Origin: Oscillospiraceae bacterium
Lineage (GTDB): Bacteria; Bacillota; Clostridia; Oscillospirales; Ruminococcaceae
Direction of reading: 5' to 3'
DNA length: 44,890 nucleotides
NCBI GenBank assembly: GCA_024684395.1
Contig: JAIKWY010000152.1
Span: 1 to 44,890, forward strand
Position 1 is the first letter of the stretch. Every line of letters begins with the position of its first letter. Shown piece after piece: positions 17,672 to 25,719 of this stretch. Under the pieces are notes generated by a model. That model made no database searches and was not told the DNA's origin. It worked only from the letters and a program-made list of their open reading frames with translations. The position numbers and the translations under genes are program-made.

Positions 17672-17761
17672 TATAATAACCTCTTTTCATAAGTGCGCAA
17701 AAGTGCAGCAGACCGTCCCGCTCCGCAGCCCCTATTATAATGTCAGCAGCAGCTTGGGGCA

Positions 17762-18012
17762 TAGGAAAACAGAGCCACTAAAAGCGGCTCTCGGACAAAA
17801 GCCCATAACGCAGGGCTCCCGTGTGATCAACGGAGCATGGATAGGTCGTCAGCATACAGTTGCTCTTGTTTGTGATACGTGGTGATACCGCTCCTCTTGA
17901 CCAGAGGAATGATACTAAGTAGGAAGCCGGTGTGCGGCTTCGATCTATTTAAGGCACTCCCGCCATAAATCCCGATTGCAAACAATATACCCATAAGGGC
18001 ATAAAGATACAT
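17762..18012 (-). ncRNA. Candidate structured RNA of about 250 nt, identity unknown
   Basis: A consensus promoter (18019-18047) drives leftward transcription into 250 bp that are AT-richer than their surroundings and contain stable minus-strand hairpins: GAAGCCG-N5-CGGCTTC near 17925-17943, CCTCT-N5-AGAGG near 17894-17908, AGCCC-N8-GGGCT-TTTTG (17816-17797) and AGAGCC-N9-GGCTCT-GTTTTCC (17792-17765). The last two resemble terminators. The alternative is a 61-residue ORF (18012-17827) with a hydrophobic N-terminus, but it has no RBS and its ATG falls at the predicted transcription start. It could be 6S RNA, another small RNA, or the rnj leader. I could not match it to tmRNA, RNase P, SRP RNA or a known riboswitch by eye. 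Confidence 0.4.
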
Positions 18013-18018
18013 ACTAAT

Positions 18019-18047
18019 ATTATATCCAAATTCTTATGATTTGTCAA
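18019..18047 (-). promoter_or_regulatory. Perfect consensus sigma-70 promoter
   Basis: Minus-strand TTGACA (18047-18042), 17-bp spacer, TATAAT (18024-18019). Both hexamers match consensus exactly, the only such promoter I saw in the window. The predicted start is near 18012. Confidence 0.8.
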
Positions 18048-18083
18048 GCATTTCCGGCTCCGGCAATGGCAAGTTTGGCAGTT

Positions 18084-18274
18084 TGGATAAAATTGCAGAC
18101 AATTCTATCTAACCTTCGTTACTTACTTTTTTATCTATCCGCAACCACCAGCGCGTGACCTGAGCTATCGATCAGAAGAAAAGTCCGGCGCGCGTCTGCC
18201 CCGTGCGGGCACGCACCAGAATGGATAAAATTAGAGACAATTCTATCCGACCTTCGTTACTTGCCTTTTGTATC
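18084..18274. repeat. Imperfect direct repeat covering the 3' end of the following gene
   Basis: Two copies of about 53 bp, 18084-18136 and 18222-18274, offset by 138 bp and differing at roughly ten positions; both contain GGATAAAATT, GACAATTCTATC and ACCTTCGTTACTT. The right copy includes the last codons and stop of the nucleotidyltransferase-like gene, so the left copy looks like a duplicated gene end. The spacer contains a GC-rich stretch but no gene. Confidence 0.75.
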
Positions 18275-20131
18275 TGTTCCGGTCTTTTCATATTCTCTGA
18301 GATGCTTCTCCCAGTCGCTGCAAAGCTCCGCCGCAGCCTCCATCGAATCCCCATGCGCCTGCACCCGGACAAGACGGCTGTGCGGCGGGAGCACAATGCT
18401 CATATGCGGCGCAGCATAGCGCTTCAACGCCTCGACCTGCTGCCGGGAGAGGGATGTGACCGCCGTCCGTCTGACCGTGTGCATCGCCGGCAGGAGCGCA
18501 GCCGCCTGTGCGAGGGTCAGCCCCCGGCTGTCCAGCACCCGCAGCACATGCGCAAAGAGCCGCACACCGTCCCGCAGCAGTCCCTGCCTTGCCGCAAGCT
18601 CCGCCGCCGTCACAGAAGCCGGATGCTCCCGCAGGATCCGCACGCCCTCCCGCATGGCAAACGCCTCCGCCGCCGGATGGAAGTCCTGCGGCAGAATGAG
18701 CGGCTCGCCCTGTTCTGCGACCGATAGCGCTGCTATCAGCAGGAGCTGCTCCCGACACAGCATCCCGGATTCGAGGGAAAAGGCGCTTGCCCCCGTGCCG
18801 TCGCTCGTCAAAGTGAGCGTGATCTCGCCGCTCTCACCGCCGGCAAAGATCCGTTCGCCTGCCTGCCGGAGCGCAGCCGCACCGCAGCTCACCCGGATGA
18901 CCGGATGCTTTGCCGGGACGAGCGCTCTGCACTGCGCCTCCCAGAGGGGAAGGAGCCCGCCCGCATCCGAAAGCACGCCCTCCTCCCGGATGTGCTCTGC
19001 GACCTCCGCATCGAGTGCCCGCTGGAGCCGTTCTGTCTGGGAAGACGTCAGCGCTGCGCTGTTTTTTCCATATGGCAAAAGCCGCACGATGCCGCTCCCG
19101 CCAGCCCACAGATATGCCTCGCAACCCGTCAGATTCCCGATGGCAGCAAGCTGCGAGAGCACACATGCCCCCGCATACCAGACCTTTGCCCCCTGCGAGA
19201 CAGCCCCCGATGCCGCCGCCATCGCAAGGCTCTCACCAGCCGGATCGCTGTACCCGACGGCGATGCTTTCAGACAGCACCGTCAGCGCAGCCCCCGCCCG
19301 GAGCGCCGCCGCAGGCGTGTTCCACCTCGGATCCTCAAAGCAGATGCCGTCCTCCGGCAGCAGCTGGAGACTGCGCCGCTGCGGGAGCCCGTCCTCCGGG
19401 AGGAACGCCCCCTCCGGGACGGTGCCGTTCTGCATCCGGGCATTGCGATCCACCAGCGCCCGCCGGCAGATCACGCAGTTTTCGAGCACCGCCCCCGCAC
19501 CGACCTGCACCCCGTCCCCGAGGATGCATCCGGTGAGCCGTGCCCCGGCGCCGATCACGCAGTCCGCCCCGATGACTGTCTGTGCATCGACAAAAGCCTC
19601 CTTGCTGATGACGCACCCCTCTGCGATGCGCCGCTCTGTGCCCTTGGCAAGGAGCGCCTGCTGGATCGTCCGGTAGCTGCCGGGGTTGTCCGCCCGCAGG
19701 AACTGCGCATGCTGCGGGATGGCTGTCCGCTCCGGTTCGAGGAAGACCGCCCCCGCCGGATAGAGCTCTGCCCCCGCTGCACTCCCGTCCTGCCGGAAGA
19801 GCCGCACCGGCTCCTTTCCGCAGAGGGCATAGAGCTCGCCCATCTCCCAGTCCGGGATGCAGAGCCTGCGCAGGAGCAATGAGGGCGTATCCGACCGCAC
19901 CGCCCGCAGCGACCGGGCAGCCCGCACCGGCATGTGCAGCCGCAGCCCGTCCAGCATCCGCTGTGTGCGGCTGTCAGCGCCGAGCAAAATCGCCGCCTCA
20001 AAGCCGCTGCGTTCGAGACAGCGCAGCAGCCTTGCCAGCAGCGGCTCATTGCAGAACGGCAGCAGTGCCTCGGGACAGTCCTGCACCGGGATGCAGCTTG
20101 TCATTTTGTCACAGAATAGGATCGCTTGCAT
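18257..20131 (-). CDS. Degenerate sugar nucleotidyltransferase / phosphomannomutase-like fusion
   Basis: 624 residues in three parts. Residues 1-150 align by pattern with the GT-A nucleotidyltransferase of mannose-1-phosphate guanylyltransferases (C-P-E-A-L-L-P-F-C-N-E-P-L-L-A-R matches the P-K-P-M-V-P-x-x-N-K-P segment), but the nucleotide loop G-G-x-G-T-R-L is replaced by FCDKMTSC. Residues 165-250 are left-handed beta-helix hexapeptide repeats (VIGADCVIGAGARLTGC, VQVGAGAVLENCVI). Residues 265-620 resemble the phosphohexomutase fold (ESIAVGYSDPAGESLAMAAASGAV), yet the phosphoserine motif (T-A-S-H-N-P) is missing. The architecture matches fused enzymes of cyanobacteria and clostridia, while both active-site signatures look lost, so a regulatory or altered role is plausible. 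It overlaps the AGCS symporter gene by 31 nt. Confidence 0.65.
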   Translation of the reverse strand: MQAILFCDKMTSCIPVQDCPEALLPFCNEPLLARLLRCLERSGFEAAILLGADSRTQRMLDGLRLHMPVRAARSLRAVRSDTPSLLLRRLCIPDWEMGELYALCGKEPVRLFRQDGSAAGAELYPAGAVFLEPERTAIPQHAQFLRADNPGSYRTIQQALLAKGTERRIAEGCVISKEAFVDAQTVIGADCVIGAGARLTGCILGDGVQVGAGAVLENCVICRRALVDRNARMQNGTVPEGAFLPEDGLPQRRSLQLLPEDGICFEDPRWNTPAAALRAGAALTVLSESIAVGYSDPAGESLAMAAASGAVSQGAKVWYAGACVLSQLAAIGNLTGCEAYLWAGGSGIVRLLPYGKNSAALTSSQTERLQRALDAEVAEHIREEGVLSDAGGLLPLWEAQCRALVPAKHPVIRVSCGAAALRQAGERIFAGGESGEITLTLTSDGTGASAFSLESGMLCREQLLLIAALSVAEQGEPLILPQDFHPAAEAFAMREGVRILREHPASVTAAELAARQGLLRDGVRLFAHVLRVLDSRGLTLAQAAALLPAMHTVRRTAVTSLSRQQVEALKRYAAPHMSIVLPPHSRLVRVQAHGDSMEAAAELCSDWEKHLREYEKTGTDTKGK

Positions 20132-21426
20132 GGGGAAACCGCCTTTCGTGCTTTTCTGTCAGTATGGGCAGTCTGCTCTGTATTATGCATGGGATACAGC
20201 AGCATGATCCCCGGCAGATTGCAGTACGCCATCCCCGCATTGGCAATGTCAGCGATCGTCCAGACAGCTTCGAGTCGCAGCATTGTCCCGATGCAGACTG
20301 CGATGCAGAAAACGAGCCTGTACGACGTCACATAGCGCCCGCCCGTCAGGCTCTGCAAGGCGCTGCTCCCGCAGTACGACCAGCCGACCAGCGTGCAGAG
20401 CGCAAACACCGCAATGACCGGCGGTAAGATCCAGTCTGCCGCCCGCCCGATGCTCTGCCGGAAGGCGCACAGCACCAGCCCGGCACCGTCTGCACCTTCT
20501 GCCTTGCTGCATAAAAGTGCCAGCGCCGTCGCCGTGCAGCAGACGAAGGTGTCTGCAATGACTTCGAGCATCCCCAAAGCACCCATCTGCGCCGGATCTG
20601 AGCTGACGGCATCACCGTGCAGGAGCCCGCTGCTGCCGAGCCCTGCCTCGTTGGAGAACACGCCCCGCCGCACGCCGACCGTCATCGCCAGCCGCATGGC
20701 AGCGCCGGAACATCCCCCTGCCACAGCATCCAGACCGAACGCCCCGTGCAGGATCTCCGCCAAAGCTCCCGGAAGCTGTGCCCTGCACCGGAAAATGACC
20801 GCCCCCGCTGTCAGCAGATAGACGACCGTGACCGCCGGAACGGCCATCGCCGCAAAGCGCCCGATCCGCTTTGCCCCGCCGAGGATGACCGCCCCCGTCA
20901 GGACAGCGGCGGCCATCCCCGTCACCGGCAGCGGTACGCCCCACGCCGCCTGCAAGGTCTGCGCCATCGCATGGCTCTGTGTCATGTTGCCCATGCCGAA
21001 GGATGCCGCAACACAGCAGACCGCAAAGCATCCGGCAAGCAGGGGACTGCCGAGCCCATAGCGCAGATATGCCGCCGCACCCGTGCGGTTTTCCCGCCGG
21101 TAGCGGCATCCGAGCGCATTTTCGGCATAAATGAGCCCCATCCCGAGCAGTGCGGCGACCCACATCCAGAACACCGCCCCCGCACCTCCGAGCGTCAGTG
21201 CCGTGGCGACCCCGGCGATGTTGCCCGTTCCCATCGCAGCCCCGAGCGAGGTCATACAAGCCCGGAACCGGGAACGCCTGCCCTCGGCGGTATGTCTGCC
21301 GACAGAAAACAGGCTTCGGAGCGCCTCGCATCTGTTTCGCAGCAGACAAAAGCCCCCCAGCCCGAGCAGCAGCCCCACCAGCCCGCTCCCCCAGAGCATC
21401 CGGCTCAGCATATCCAGAAACGCCAT
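20101..21426 (-). CDS. Sodium:alanine/glycine symporter, AGCS family
   Basis: 441 residues from the ATG at 21426 (GAGAGGGGG upstream); an earlier in-frame ATG has no RBS. About 10-11 membrane helices. Family signatures: AAMGTGNIAGVATAL near residue 70 (AGCS G-x-G-N-I-x-G), GMGNMTQSHA, and GVFSNEAGLGSS near 260, the Na+-site region. Members import alanine or glycine together with sodium. The final residues are basic and cytoplasmic. It overlaps the downstream fusion gene by 31 nt, so the two are translationally linked, although no metabolic link is evident. Confidence 0.9.
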   Translation of the reverse strand: MAFLDMLSRMLWGSGLVGLLLGLGGFCLLRNRCEALRSLFSVGRHTAEGRRSRFRACMTSLGAAMGTGNIAGVATALTLGGAGAVFWMWVAALLGMGLIYAENALGCRYRRENRTGAAAYLRYGLGSPLLAGCFAVCCVAASFGMGNMTQSHAMAQTLQAAWGVPLPVTGMAAAVLTGAVILGGAKRIGRFAAMAVPAVTVVYLLTAGAVIFRCRAQLPGALAEILHGAFGLDAVAGGCSGAAMRLAMTVGVRRGVFSNEAGLGSSGLLHGDAVSSDPAQMGALGMLEVIADTFVCCTATALALLCSKAEGADGAGLVLCAFRQSIGRAADWILPPVIAVFALCTLVGWSYCGSSALQSLTGGRYVTSYRLVFCIAVCIGTMLRLEAVWTIADIANAGMAYCNLPGIMLLYPMHNTEQTAHTDRKARKAVSPCKRSYSVTK

Positions 21427-21540
21427 AGTATTCCCCCTCTCACAGATAGTCTCAAAACAGTATGATTTTGCCCGTTCGCGTGCAAATATCTCTCCAAAAC
21501 GCATTCACCAGCTCCGCAGAAAAGTGTGCAGCGATCTTTG

Positions 21541-21587
21541 CTGTTTCTATTGCATTCGCCCCCCCACATGTGCTATAATAGAAACAG
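21541..21587 (+). promoter_or_regulatory. Promoter framed by a perfect 10-bp inverted repeat
   Basis: CTGTTTCTAT (21541-21550) and ATAGAAACAG (21578-21587) are perfect inverted arms separated by 27 bp. Between and overlapping them lie TTGCAT (21550-21555) and TATAAT (21574-21579) with an 18-bp spacer. The arms touch both promoter hexamers, as expected for an operator of a dimeric or looping repressor controlling the downstream pair. Confidence 0.65.
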
Positions 21588-21610
21588 TACGAGGAAAGGA
21601 GGCGCATCCG

Positions 21611-21614
21611 ATGA
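21611..21614 (+). promoter_or_regulatory. Start choice for the YdbS-like gene
   Basis: AAAGGAGG (about 21595-21602) lies 8 nt before the ATG at 21611. The open frame extends upstream to 21131 through the symporter gene, but that part is antisense to a real gene and has no RBS. Confidence 0.7.
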
Positions 21615-22057
21615 AGGACTACCATGCGGATACATCGGCACTGTGGGGGCTGATGCTGGCGATCTGCCTTGTGGCGGGCGGGCTCATCACTGCCGCAGGC
21701 GTGATCCTTGACCGCTGGCCGAGCCTGATGTGGACAGTCATTGCCGTGCTGAGTGTGATCGCGGCGATACCGGCCTTTGTGATCCTGCCGCTGTACTTCC
21801 GGATGCTGAGCTGTACGGCCTCCTCCTCGAGCATCACTGTGACGACCGGCATCCTGTTCCGCCGTGCGCAGTCGGTGCGCTATGAACGTGTCCAGTTCGT
21901 GCAGATCCTTTCGGGACCCTTTGACGGCGTGATGGGGCTGAATTTCGTGGTGCTGCATGTCTATGGCGGACGGCTCACCGTGCCGTTCCTGAGCCGTGAC
22001 GATCGGGAAGCGCTGGCAGCGCTTTTGCAGCAGAAGGGAGTGTTCCATGCGCCGTGA
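21611..22057 (+). CDS. YdbS-like membrane protein with bacterial PH domain
   Basis: 148 residues. Two membrane helices (about 12-32 and 40-60) are followed by a bacterial PH-like domain (bPH_2, DUF304 type): SSSSITVTTGILFRRAQSVRY-E-R-V-Q resembles the family's V-t-x-G-x-l-x-r-x-x-x-x-i-p-x-x-r-I-q pattern. It precedes, and overlaps by 11 nt, a larger YdbT-like protein, the arrangement of the B. subtilis ydbS-ydbT pair, reported to confer resistance to an antimicrobial peptide. The molecular function is not established. The promoter at 21541-21587 probably drives both genes. Confidence 0.8.
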   Translation: MKDYHADTSALWGLMLAICLVAGGLITAAGVILDRWPSLMWTVIAVLSVIAAIPAFVILPLYFRMLSCTASSSSITVTTGILFRRAQSVRYERVQFVQILSGPFDGVMGLNFVVLHVYGGRLTVPFLSRDDREALAALLQQKGVFHAP

Positions 22058-23486
22058 ACACCCGCTGCGCATCCTGCGCTACAGCATGAAGAACCTCTGG
22101 CTGCTGATCTTCCCGATCGTCCGGGGCGCCTATCATTTCGCCTCCCGTGAGGATGTGGAAGCGTGGCTGCATGGTACATGGTTCGAGCTGCTGATTTTGC
22201 TTGCGATCTTCGGCTACGGCTGGCTGAACTGGTATTTCCGTCAGTTCGATGTGCAGGATGAACAGCTCTATGTCCGGGACGGCATTTTCTTCACCCGGCA
22301 GCGGTTTTTGCCGATCCGCAACCTCTCCGCGATGGTCATTGAAAAGCCCGTCTGGCTGCGTCCCTTCGGCGGGGAATACCTCTGCGCCGATGCAGCGGGC
22401 GGCCTGCTCGAAGCGACCGACATCCGGCTCCTCATCCGGCGGAAGGACGAGAAGCTCTTCCGTGATGCCGTCCCGCGTCTCCGCCAGGGCAAGCGCCACC
22501 ACTACGCCGATAAGGTCGGTATCGGGCGGACGCTGCTCTTTTCGATGATCTTCTCCTCGAGCTTTTCGGGAGCACTGTATTTAGCCATCTTCTGGTTCCA
22601 GGGCGGCAGGATCGCGCGGGATCTGATCCGGGAGTTCCAGCTCACCGAACGCCTGAACAACATCTCCGCGACGCTGGCGAGCCGCCTGATGGGCATTCCG
22701 CCGGCAGCCGTCGCGGTCAGCATCTTCATCCTCTCCACATGGCTGCTGTCCTTTATCGCCAATCTCATCCGCTACGGCGGCTTTGTGATGGAGAGCGACA
22801 AGCGCATGATCGCCGTGCGCAGCGGGCTTGTGACCCGGCGGCACTACTGCCTGAACAGCCGCATGGTGAACTACATCGACATCCGCCAGAACGTCTTTAC
22901 CAAGCTGTGCAAGATCTATTCCCTCGCCGTCAACTGTCCCGGCTACAGCAGCAGGCGGGGCGTCATCCCGATCTGCATGCCCATCCTCATCCGGAAGGAG
23001 CTGGAGGAAACGCTGCCGATGATCTTTCCGGGCAGCCGCCTTTCCAAATGCAAGCTCCGACCGCCGTGGCATTCCTGGTGGGGCTATATCTGCATCCCGT
23101 TCTGCACGGCGATCGCAGTGATCCCGGTATCCTGCATGATGCTGCGGCTTTTCCCGGCATTTGATGATGTGATACGCTATTTCCGCATCATGCTGCTGAT
23201 CCCCATCGTGTGGAAGGTGATCGTGCAGATCATCGCCTTCACGACCACCGGTGTGACGATCTCGAAGGGACATGCCTGCATCCGCTACTGCCGTGGCGTG
23301 ACGTTCCACACGATCATCTGCGACAGCGACCGCATCGTCAAAGTGCGGATCCACCGGCATTTCTGGCATCATTTCACAGGAAAATGCCATGTGCTGATCT
23401 ACTTCCGCTCCGAATCCCCCCGCCACTGCACCCTCATCGGAATGCAGTACAGCGAGGTAAAGGAGCAGCTGAAAGAATACCTCTGA
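22047..23486 (+). CDS. YdbT-like membrane protein with multiple PH-like domains
   Basis: 479 residues from the ATG at 22047 (AGAAGGGAG upstream). The layout is membrane hairpins at about 20-65, 170-250 and 345-410, alternating with PH-like domains: VQDEQLYVRDGIFFTRQRFLPIRNLSAM near 72-99, ESDKRMIAVRSGLVTRRHYCL near 250-270, and VTISKGHACIRYCRG in the last 80 residues. This duplicated bPH_2 plan is typical of YdbT. It overlaps ydbS-like by 11 nt and presumably forms a membrane complex with it. The C-terminus ends about 165 bp before the convergent peptidoglycan-binding gene. Confidence 0.8.
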   Translation: MRREHPLRILRYSMKNLWLLIFPIVRGAYHFASREDVEAWLHGTWFELLILLAIFGYGWLNWYFRQFDVQDEQLYVRDGIFFTRQRFLPIRNLSAMVIEKPVWLRPFGGEYLCADAAGGLLEATDIRLLIRRKDEKLFRDAVPRLRQGKRHHYADKVGIGRTLLFSMIFSSSFSGALYLAIFWFQGGRIARDLIREFQLTERLNNISATLASRLMGIPPAAVAVSIFILSTWLLSFIANLIRYGGFVMESDKRMIAVRSGLVTRRHYCLNSRMVNYIDIRQNVFTKLCKIYSLAVNCPGYSSRRGVIPICMPILIRKELEETLPMIFPGSRLSKCKLRPPWHSWWGYICIPFCTAIAVIPVSCMMLRLFPAFDDVIRYFRIMLLIPIVWKVIVQIIAFTTTGVTISKGHACIRYCRGVTFHTIICDSDRIVKVRIHRHFWHHFTGKCHVLIYFRSESPRHCTLIGMQYSEVKEQLKEYL

Positions 23487-23652
23487 GCGGGGAGCCCCCG
23501 CTGGCATCTTGCTTTGCAGATTGCTGCTACACTTCTCCGATCACCGCTTGCCCCCAATGCTTCGCAAAGGGGGCAATGCTGTGCATTCTCTCACGTCGCA
23601 GCAAGCTGCTCCAATGCAGTTCTTCGGTGTTTCAGACAATGGCGCATATCGA
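23487..23652. other. Convergent intergenic region with hairpins
   Basis: Contains a 19-bp segment CGGGGAGCCCCCGCTGGCA (23489-23507) that recurs inverted in the tandem repeats near 25837-25856 (shortened near 26004), and TGCCCCC-N13-GGGGGCA at about 23549-23575, a possible bidirectional terminator. No gene seen. Confidence 0.5.
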
Positions 23653-24186
23653 TCAGTTACTAAGGCTGGACGGCTTCTGCACCGCCAAAGATCCCCCCGC
23701 CTGCGACAGCATATTCCACGTCGTACAATCCACGCACCCCGTCACCGGCAGGCTGCACAGCTTCTGGAAGAGCTGCAAAGCCCGGACGGTCTCAGGATCG
23801 AGCACCCCTGTCACCGCACAGGCGGGGATGTTCTCGAACTCCTCCGAAAGCGCCAGTAAAATGGCTTGTGCGATCATCACCGTAAAGCAATGTGCCCCCT
23901 CATGCAGCACCGTGCCGGGTTTTTCCGGGAAAGCGGCAAGCGGCTCAGGGGGCATGTCGTTTGTCTCCCGGTAGACCTCGGCGATTTTCTCCCAGGTGGT
24001 GACGTTTGCCTCACCGGTCACACGGAGCCCGTAGATCTGCTGGAATGCCCGCACGGCGGCAGCGGTCTCCTCCCCGTAGATGCCGTCCGGGATGACCCCG
24101 GGGATGGCAGGATTCCGCAGCGAGATGCCGTAGAGCATCTGCTGTAGTTCGTAGATATGGGCTTTTTCTTGTTCGGGACTGTACAT
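23653..24186 (-). CDS. Small protein with two peptidoglycan-binding (PG_binding_1) domains
   Basis: 177 residues. Residues 8-62 (IYELQQMLYGIS..., then IPDGIYGEETAAAVRAFQQIYGL..V-T-G) and 105-165 (ILLALSEEFENIP..., LDPETVRALQLFQKLCSLPVTG) are two PG_binding_1 repeats with the typical D-G-x-x-G-x-x-T-x-x-A-V-x-x-F-Q core. There is no signal peptide or membrane segment. RBS AAAGGAGG lies upstream of the ATG. It is the last gene of a three-gene minus-strand group (26822 to 23653). The absence of an export signal fits action within the mother cell of a sporulating cell, which is inference. Confidence 0.8.
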   Translation of the reverse strand: MYSPEQEKAHIYELQQMLYGISLRNPAIPGVIPDGIYGEETAAAVRAFQQIYGLRVTGEANVTTWEKIAEVYRETNDMPPEPLAAFPEKPGTVLHEGAHCFTVMIAQAILLALSEEFENIPACAVTGVLDPETVRALQLFQKLCSLPVTGCVDCTTWNMLSQAGGSLAVQKPSSLSN

Positions 24187-24224
24187 GGGGTGCCTCCTTT
24201 CCGAGGGCGAGAAAAAAGATGTGG

Positions 24225-24301
24225 GTGCAGGGCGGTCACCGCCCTGCCGAGGAGGGGTTAGGGAGGGCGAGCAGCCCTCCCTGAGTCGGCGTAAGCCGAC
24301 A
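24225..24301. repeat. Three adjacent intergenic palindromes
   Basis: CAGGGCGG-TCA-CCGCCCTG (about 24227-24245), GGGAGGGC-GAGCA-GCCCTCCC (about 24262-24282) and GTCGGC-GTAA-GCCGAC (about 24285-24300) stand in a row between the two peptidoglycan-binding genes. Similar palindromes occur near 26055-26105. They may be processing sites or members of an extragenic repeat family; no T-tracts follow. Confidence 0.6.
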
Positions 24302-24306
24302 AAATA

Positions 24307-25704
24307 CTACCGAATCGTATACCCCGGCGACTGATACGGTCGTTTCTCATACCCGAACCGCAGATCGGAATAAAGCCCTGCCACCGCATCCCATGTCACG
24401 GCGCCGACAACGCCGTTCGGGGTCAGACCGGCATAGCGCTGGAACGCCGTCACGGATGCCTTCGTCAGCGGCCCGAAATAGCCCGTGCTCCGGACAGCCG
24501 GCACCTCCTGCACCGTGTTGTGGATATACGTCAGATACGTCTGCAAAATGCGCACATCCTCGCTCGTGATGCCCTCCTGCAGGATCGTTCCGGGATAGAG
24601 CGCCGGGATCCACTCGGCATCCTCCTTCGGGATGGAAGCAGCGATCCCCGCATATGCCCGGTAGAGGTCGTTCCACGTCGCTTCATCCACGATCCCCGTT
24701 TCCGGCAGTCCGTAGACCCGCTGAAAGCTCCGCACAGACGCCTCCGTCCGGGCATCGTAAATGCCGGTGATGGTGATGGGCAGGACAGATTCATAATACG
24801 CCCCCACCACCGCTAAGAAATACTGCAAGCCCCGCACCTGCTCGCTCTGCATATCCGGCGTCAGATCCTCGGTGAACTGCAATGGCAGCTCGTCACGGGA
24901 AACGCCCTCGGAATCGAGCTCGGCAAGGCGCTTCACACTGGTATAGATATAGGCGACCCGGTACCATGTCGCCTTGTTGACCGTTCCGGTGGAGGGCAGG
25001 TCGAAGATCTCCTGAAACGTCCGCACAGCGTCCTCTGTGGCGGCATCGAACTGCCCGGAGGCGTTCGGTATCTTCGGGATGGCGGGATAGTTCCGGGAGA
25101 TGCGGTTGAGCTGGATCTGCAAGGTCTGCACGGCAGCGCCGGACGAACCGGCACCGAGCAGCTCGCCGGGATAGGACATGGTATTTGTCCGGACGGGTGC
25201 ATCTTTCACGATCTCAATATCCTCCCCATAGTAATACTGCAAAATTTCATACGGCAGGAGCCCTTGCTGCGCCAGATCGACCGTCCCCCACTGGGAAAGC
25301 CCGCTGCATGTCACGGTCGTGCCGTTGCAGAAGGCGGCAAACAGCGGCTCGATCCTGCCTTCCTTGCGGATGTAGTCATCGAACAGCTCATCGACGATGT
25401 TGGCGATGTTGTCATAGATCTGCCGCCCCTCGATGTATTTCTGGTCGTACTGCGTCACGGCGGTGATGTCAAAGGGATAGCCCCGGGAGCGGTACCATTC
25501 CGTATAGACCCGGTTCAGGGCAAAGCTCACGATGGCATAGACATTTGCCCGGATGGCTGTTTCCGGCCATGTCGGGTAGATCTCGCTCGACACCACATTC
25601 TTGATATAGTCCGGAAACGGCACCGTCACATCCGGCGCCGCCTCATCGGGAGCGCCAAGGTGGACGGTGATGTTCAAGGGTGCATAAGGTTCACCTGTCA
25701 ACAT
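24307..25704 (-). CDS. SpoIID-like protein with three peptidoglycan-binding domains
   Basis: 465 residues. Residues 30-175 resemble the SpoIID/LytB fold: S-S-E-I-Y-P-T-W-P-E-T-A-I-R-A-N-V-Y-A corresponds to the family's S-E-M-P-x-S-W-P-x-E-A-L-K-A-Q-A-V-A, including its Glu, and GLSQWGTVDLAQQGLLPYEIL matches the conserved S-Q-W-G ... Y-x-x-I-L end. SpoIID is a lytic transglycosylase acting on peptidoglycan during engulfment. Residues 185-460 carry three PG_binding_1 repeats (cores near AATEDAVRTFQEIF, DARTEASVRSFQRVYG and LTKASVTAFQRYAG). No signal peptide is seen. The ATG at 25704 has AAGGAG upstream, and this start region is duplicated twice more upstream. Such proteins occur widely in Oscillospiraceae beside the two neighbouring families; the exact role is unknown. 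Confidence 0.8.
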   Translation of the reverse strand: MLTGEPYAPLNITVHLGAPDEAAPDVTVPFPDYIKNVVSSEIYPTWPETAIRANVYAIVSFALNRVYTEWYRSRGYPFDITAVTQYDQKYIEGRQIYDNIANIVDELFDDYIRKEGRIEPLFAAFCNGTTVTCSGLSQWGTVDLAQQGLLPYEILQYYYGEDIEIVKDAPVRTNTMSYPGELLGAGSSGAAVQTLQIQLNRISRNYPAIPKIPNASGQFDAATEDAVRTFQEIFDLPSTGTVNKATWYRVAYIYTSVKRLAELDSEGVSRDELPLQFTEDLTPDMQSEQVRGLQYFLAVVGAYYESVLPITITGIYDARTEASVRSFQRVYGLPETGIVDEATWNDLYRAYAGIAASIPKEDAEWIPALYPGTILQEGITSEDVRILQTYLTYIHNTVQEVPAVRSTGYFGPLTKASVTAFQRYAGLTPNGVVGAVTWDAVAGLYSDLRFGYEKRPYQSPGYTIR

Positions 25705-25719
25705 AAGTCATTTCTCCTT

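Noticed and set aside
7837-17692. Long plus-strand frames (for example 7837-9486, 13303-15093, 15635-17692) opposite ftsH, gdpP and rnj
   Set aside because: All lie antisense to conserved housekeeping genes and show no family resemblance or initiation signals.
17860-17900. Possible T-box or SAM-type riboswitch upstream of rnj
   Set aside because: A GGTATCACCACG stretch loosely recalls the T-box TGGNACCGCG motif, but the conserved core and specifier loop are absent.
17827-18012. 61-codon minus-strand ORF with hydrophobic N-terminus
   Set aside because: Its ATG coincides with the predicted transcription start, no RBS is present, and hairpins interrupt the frame; kept only as an alternative reading of the candidate RNA.
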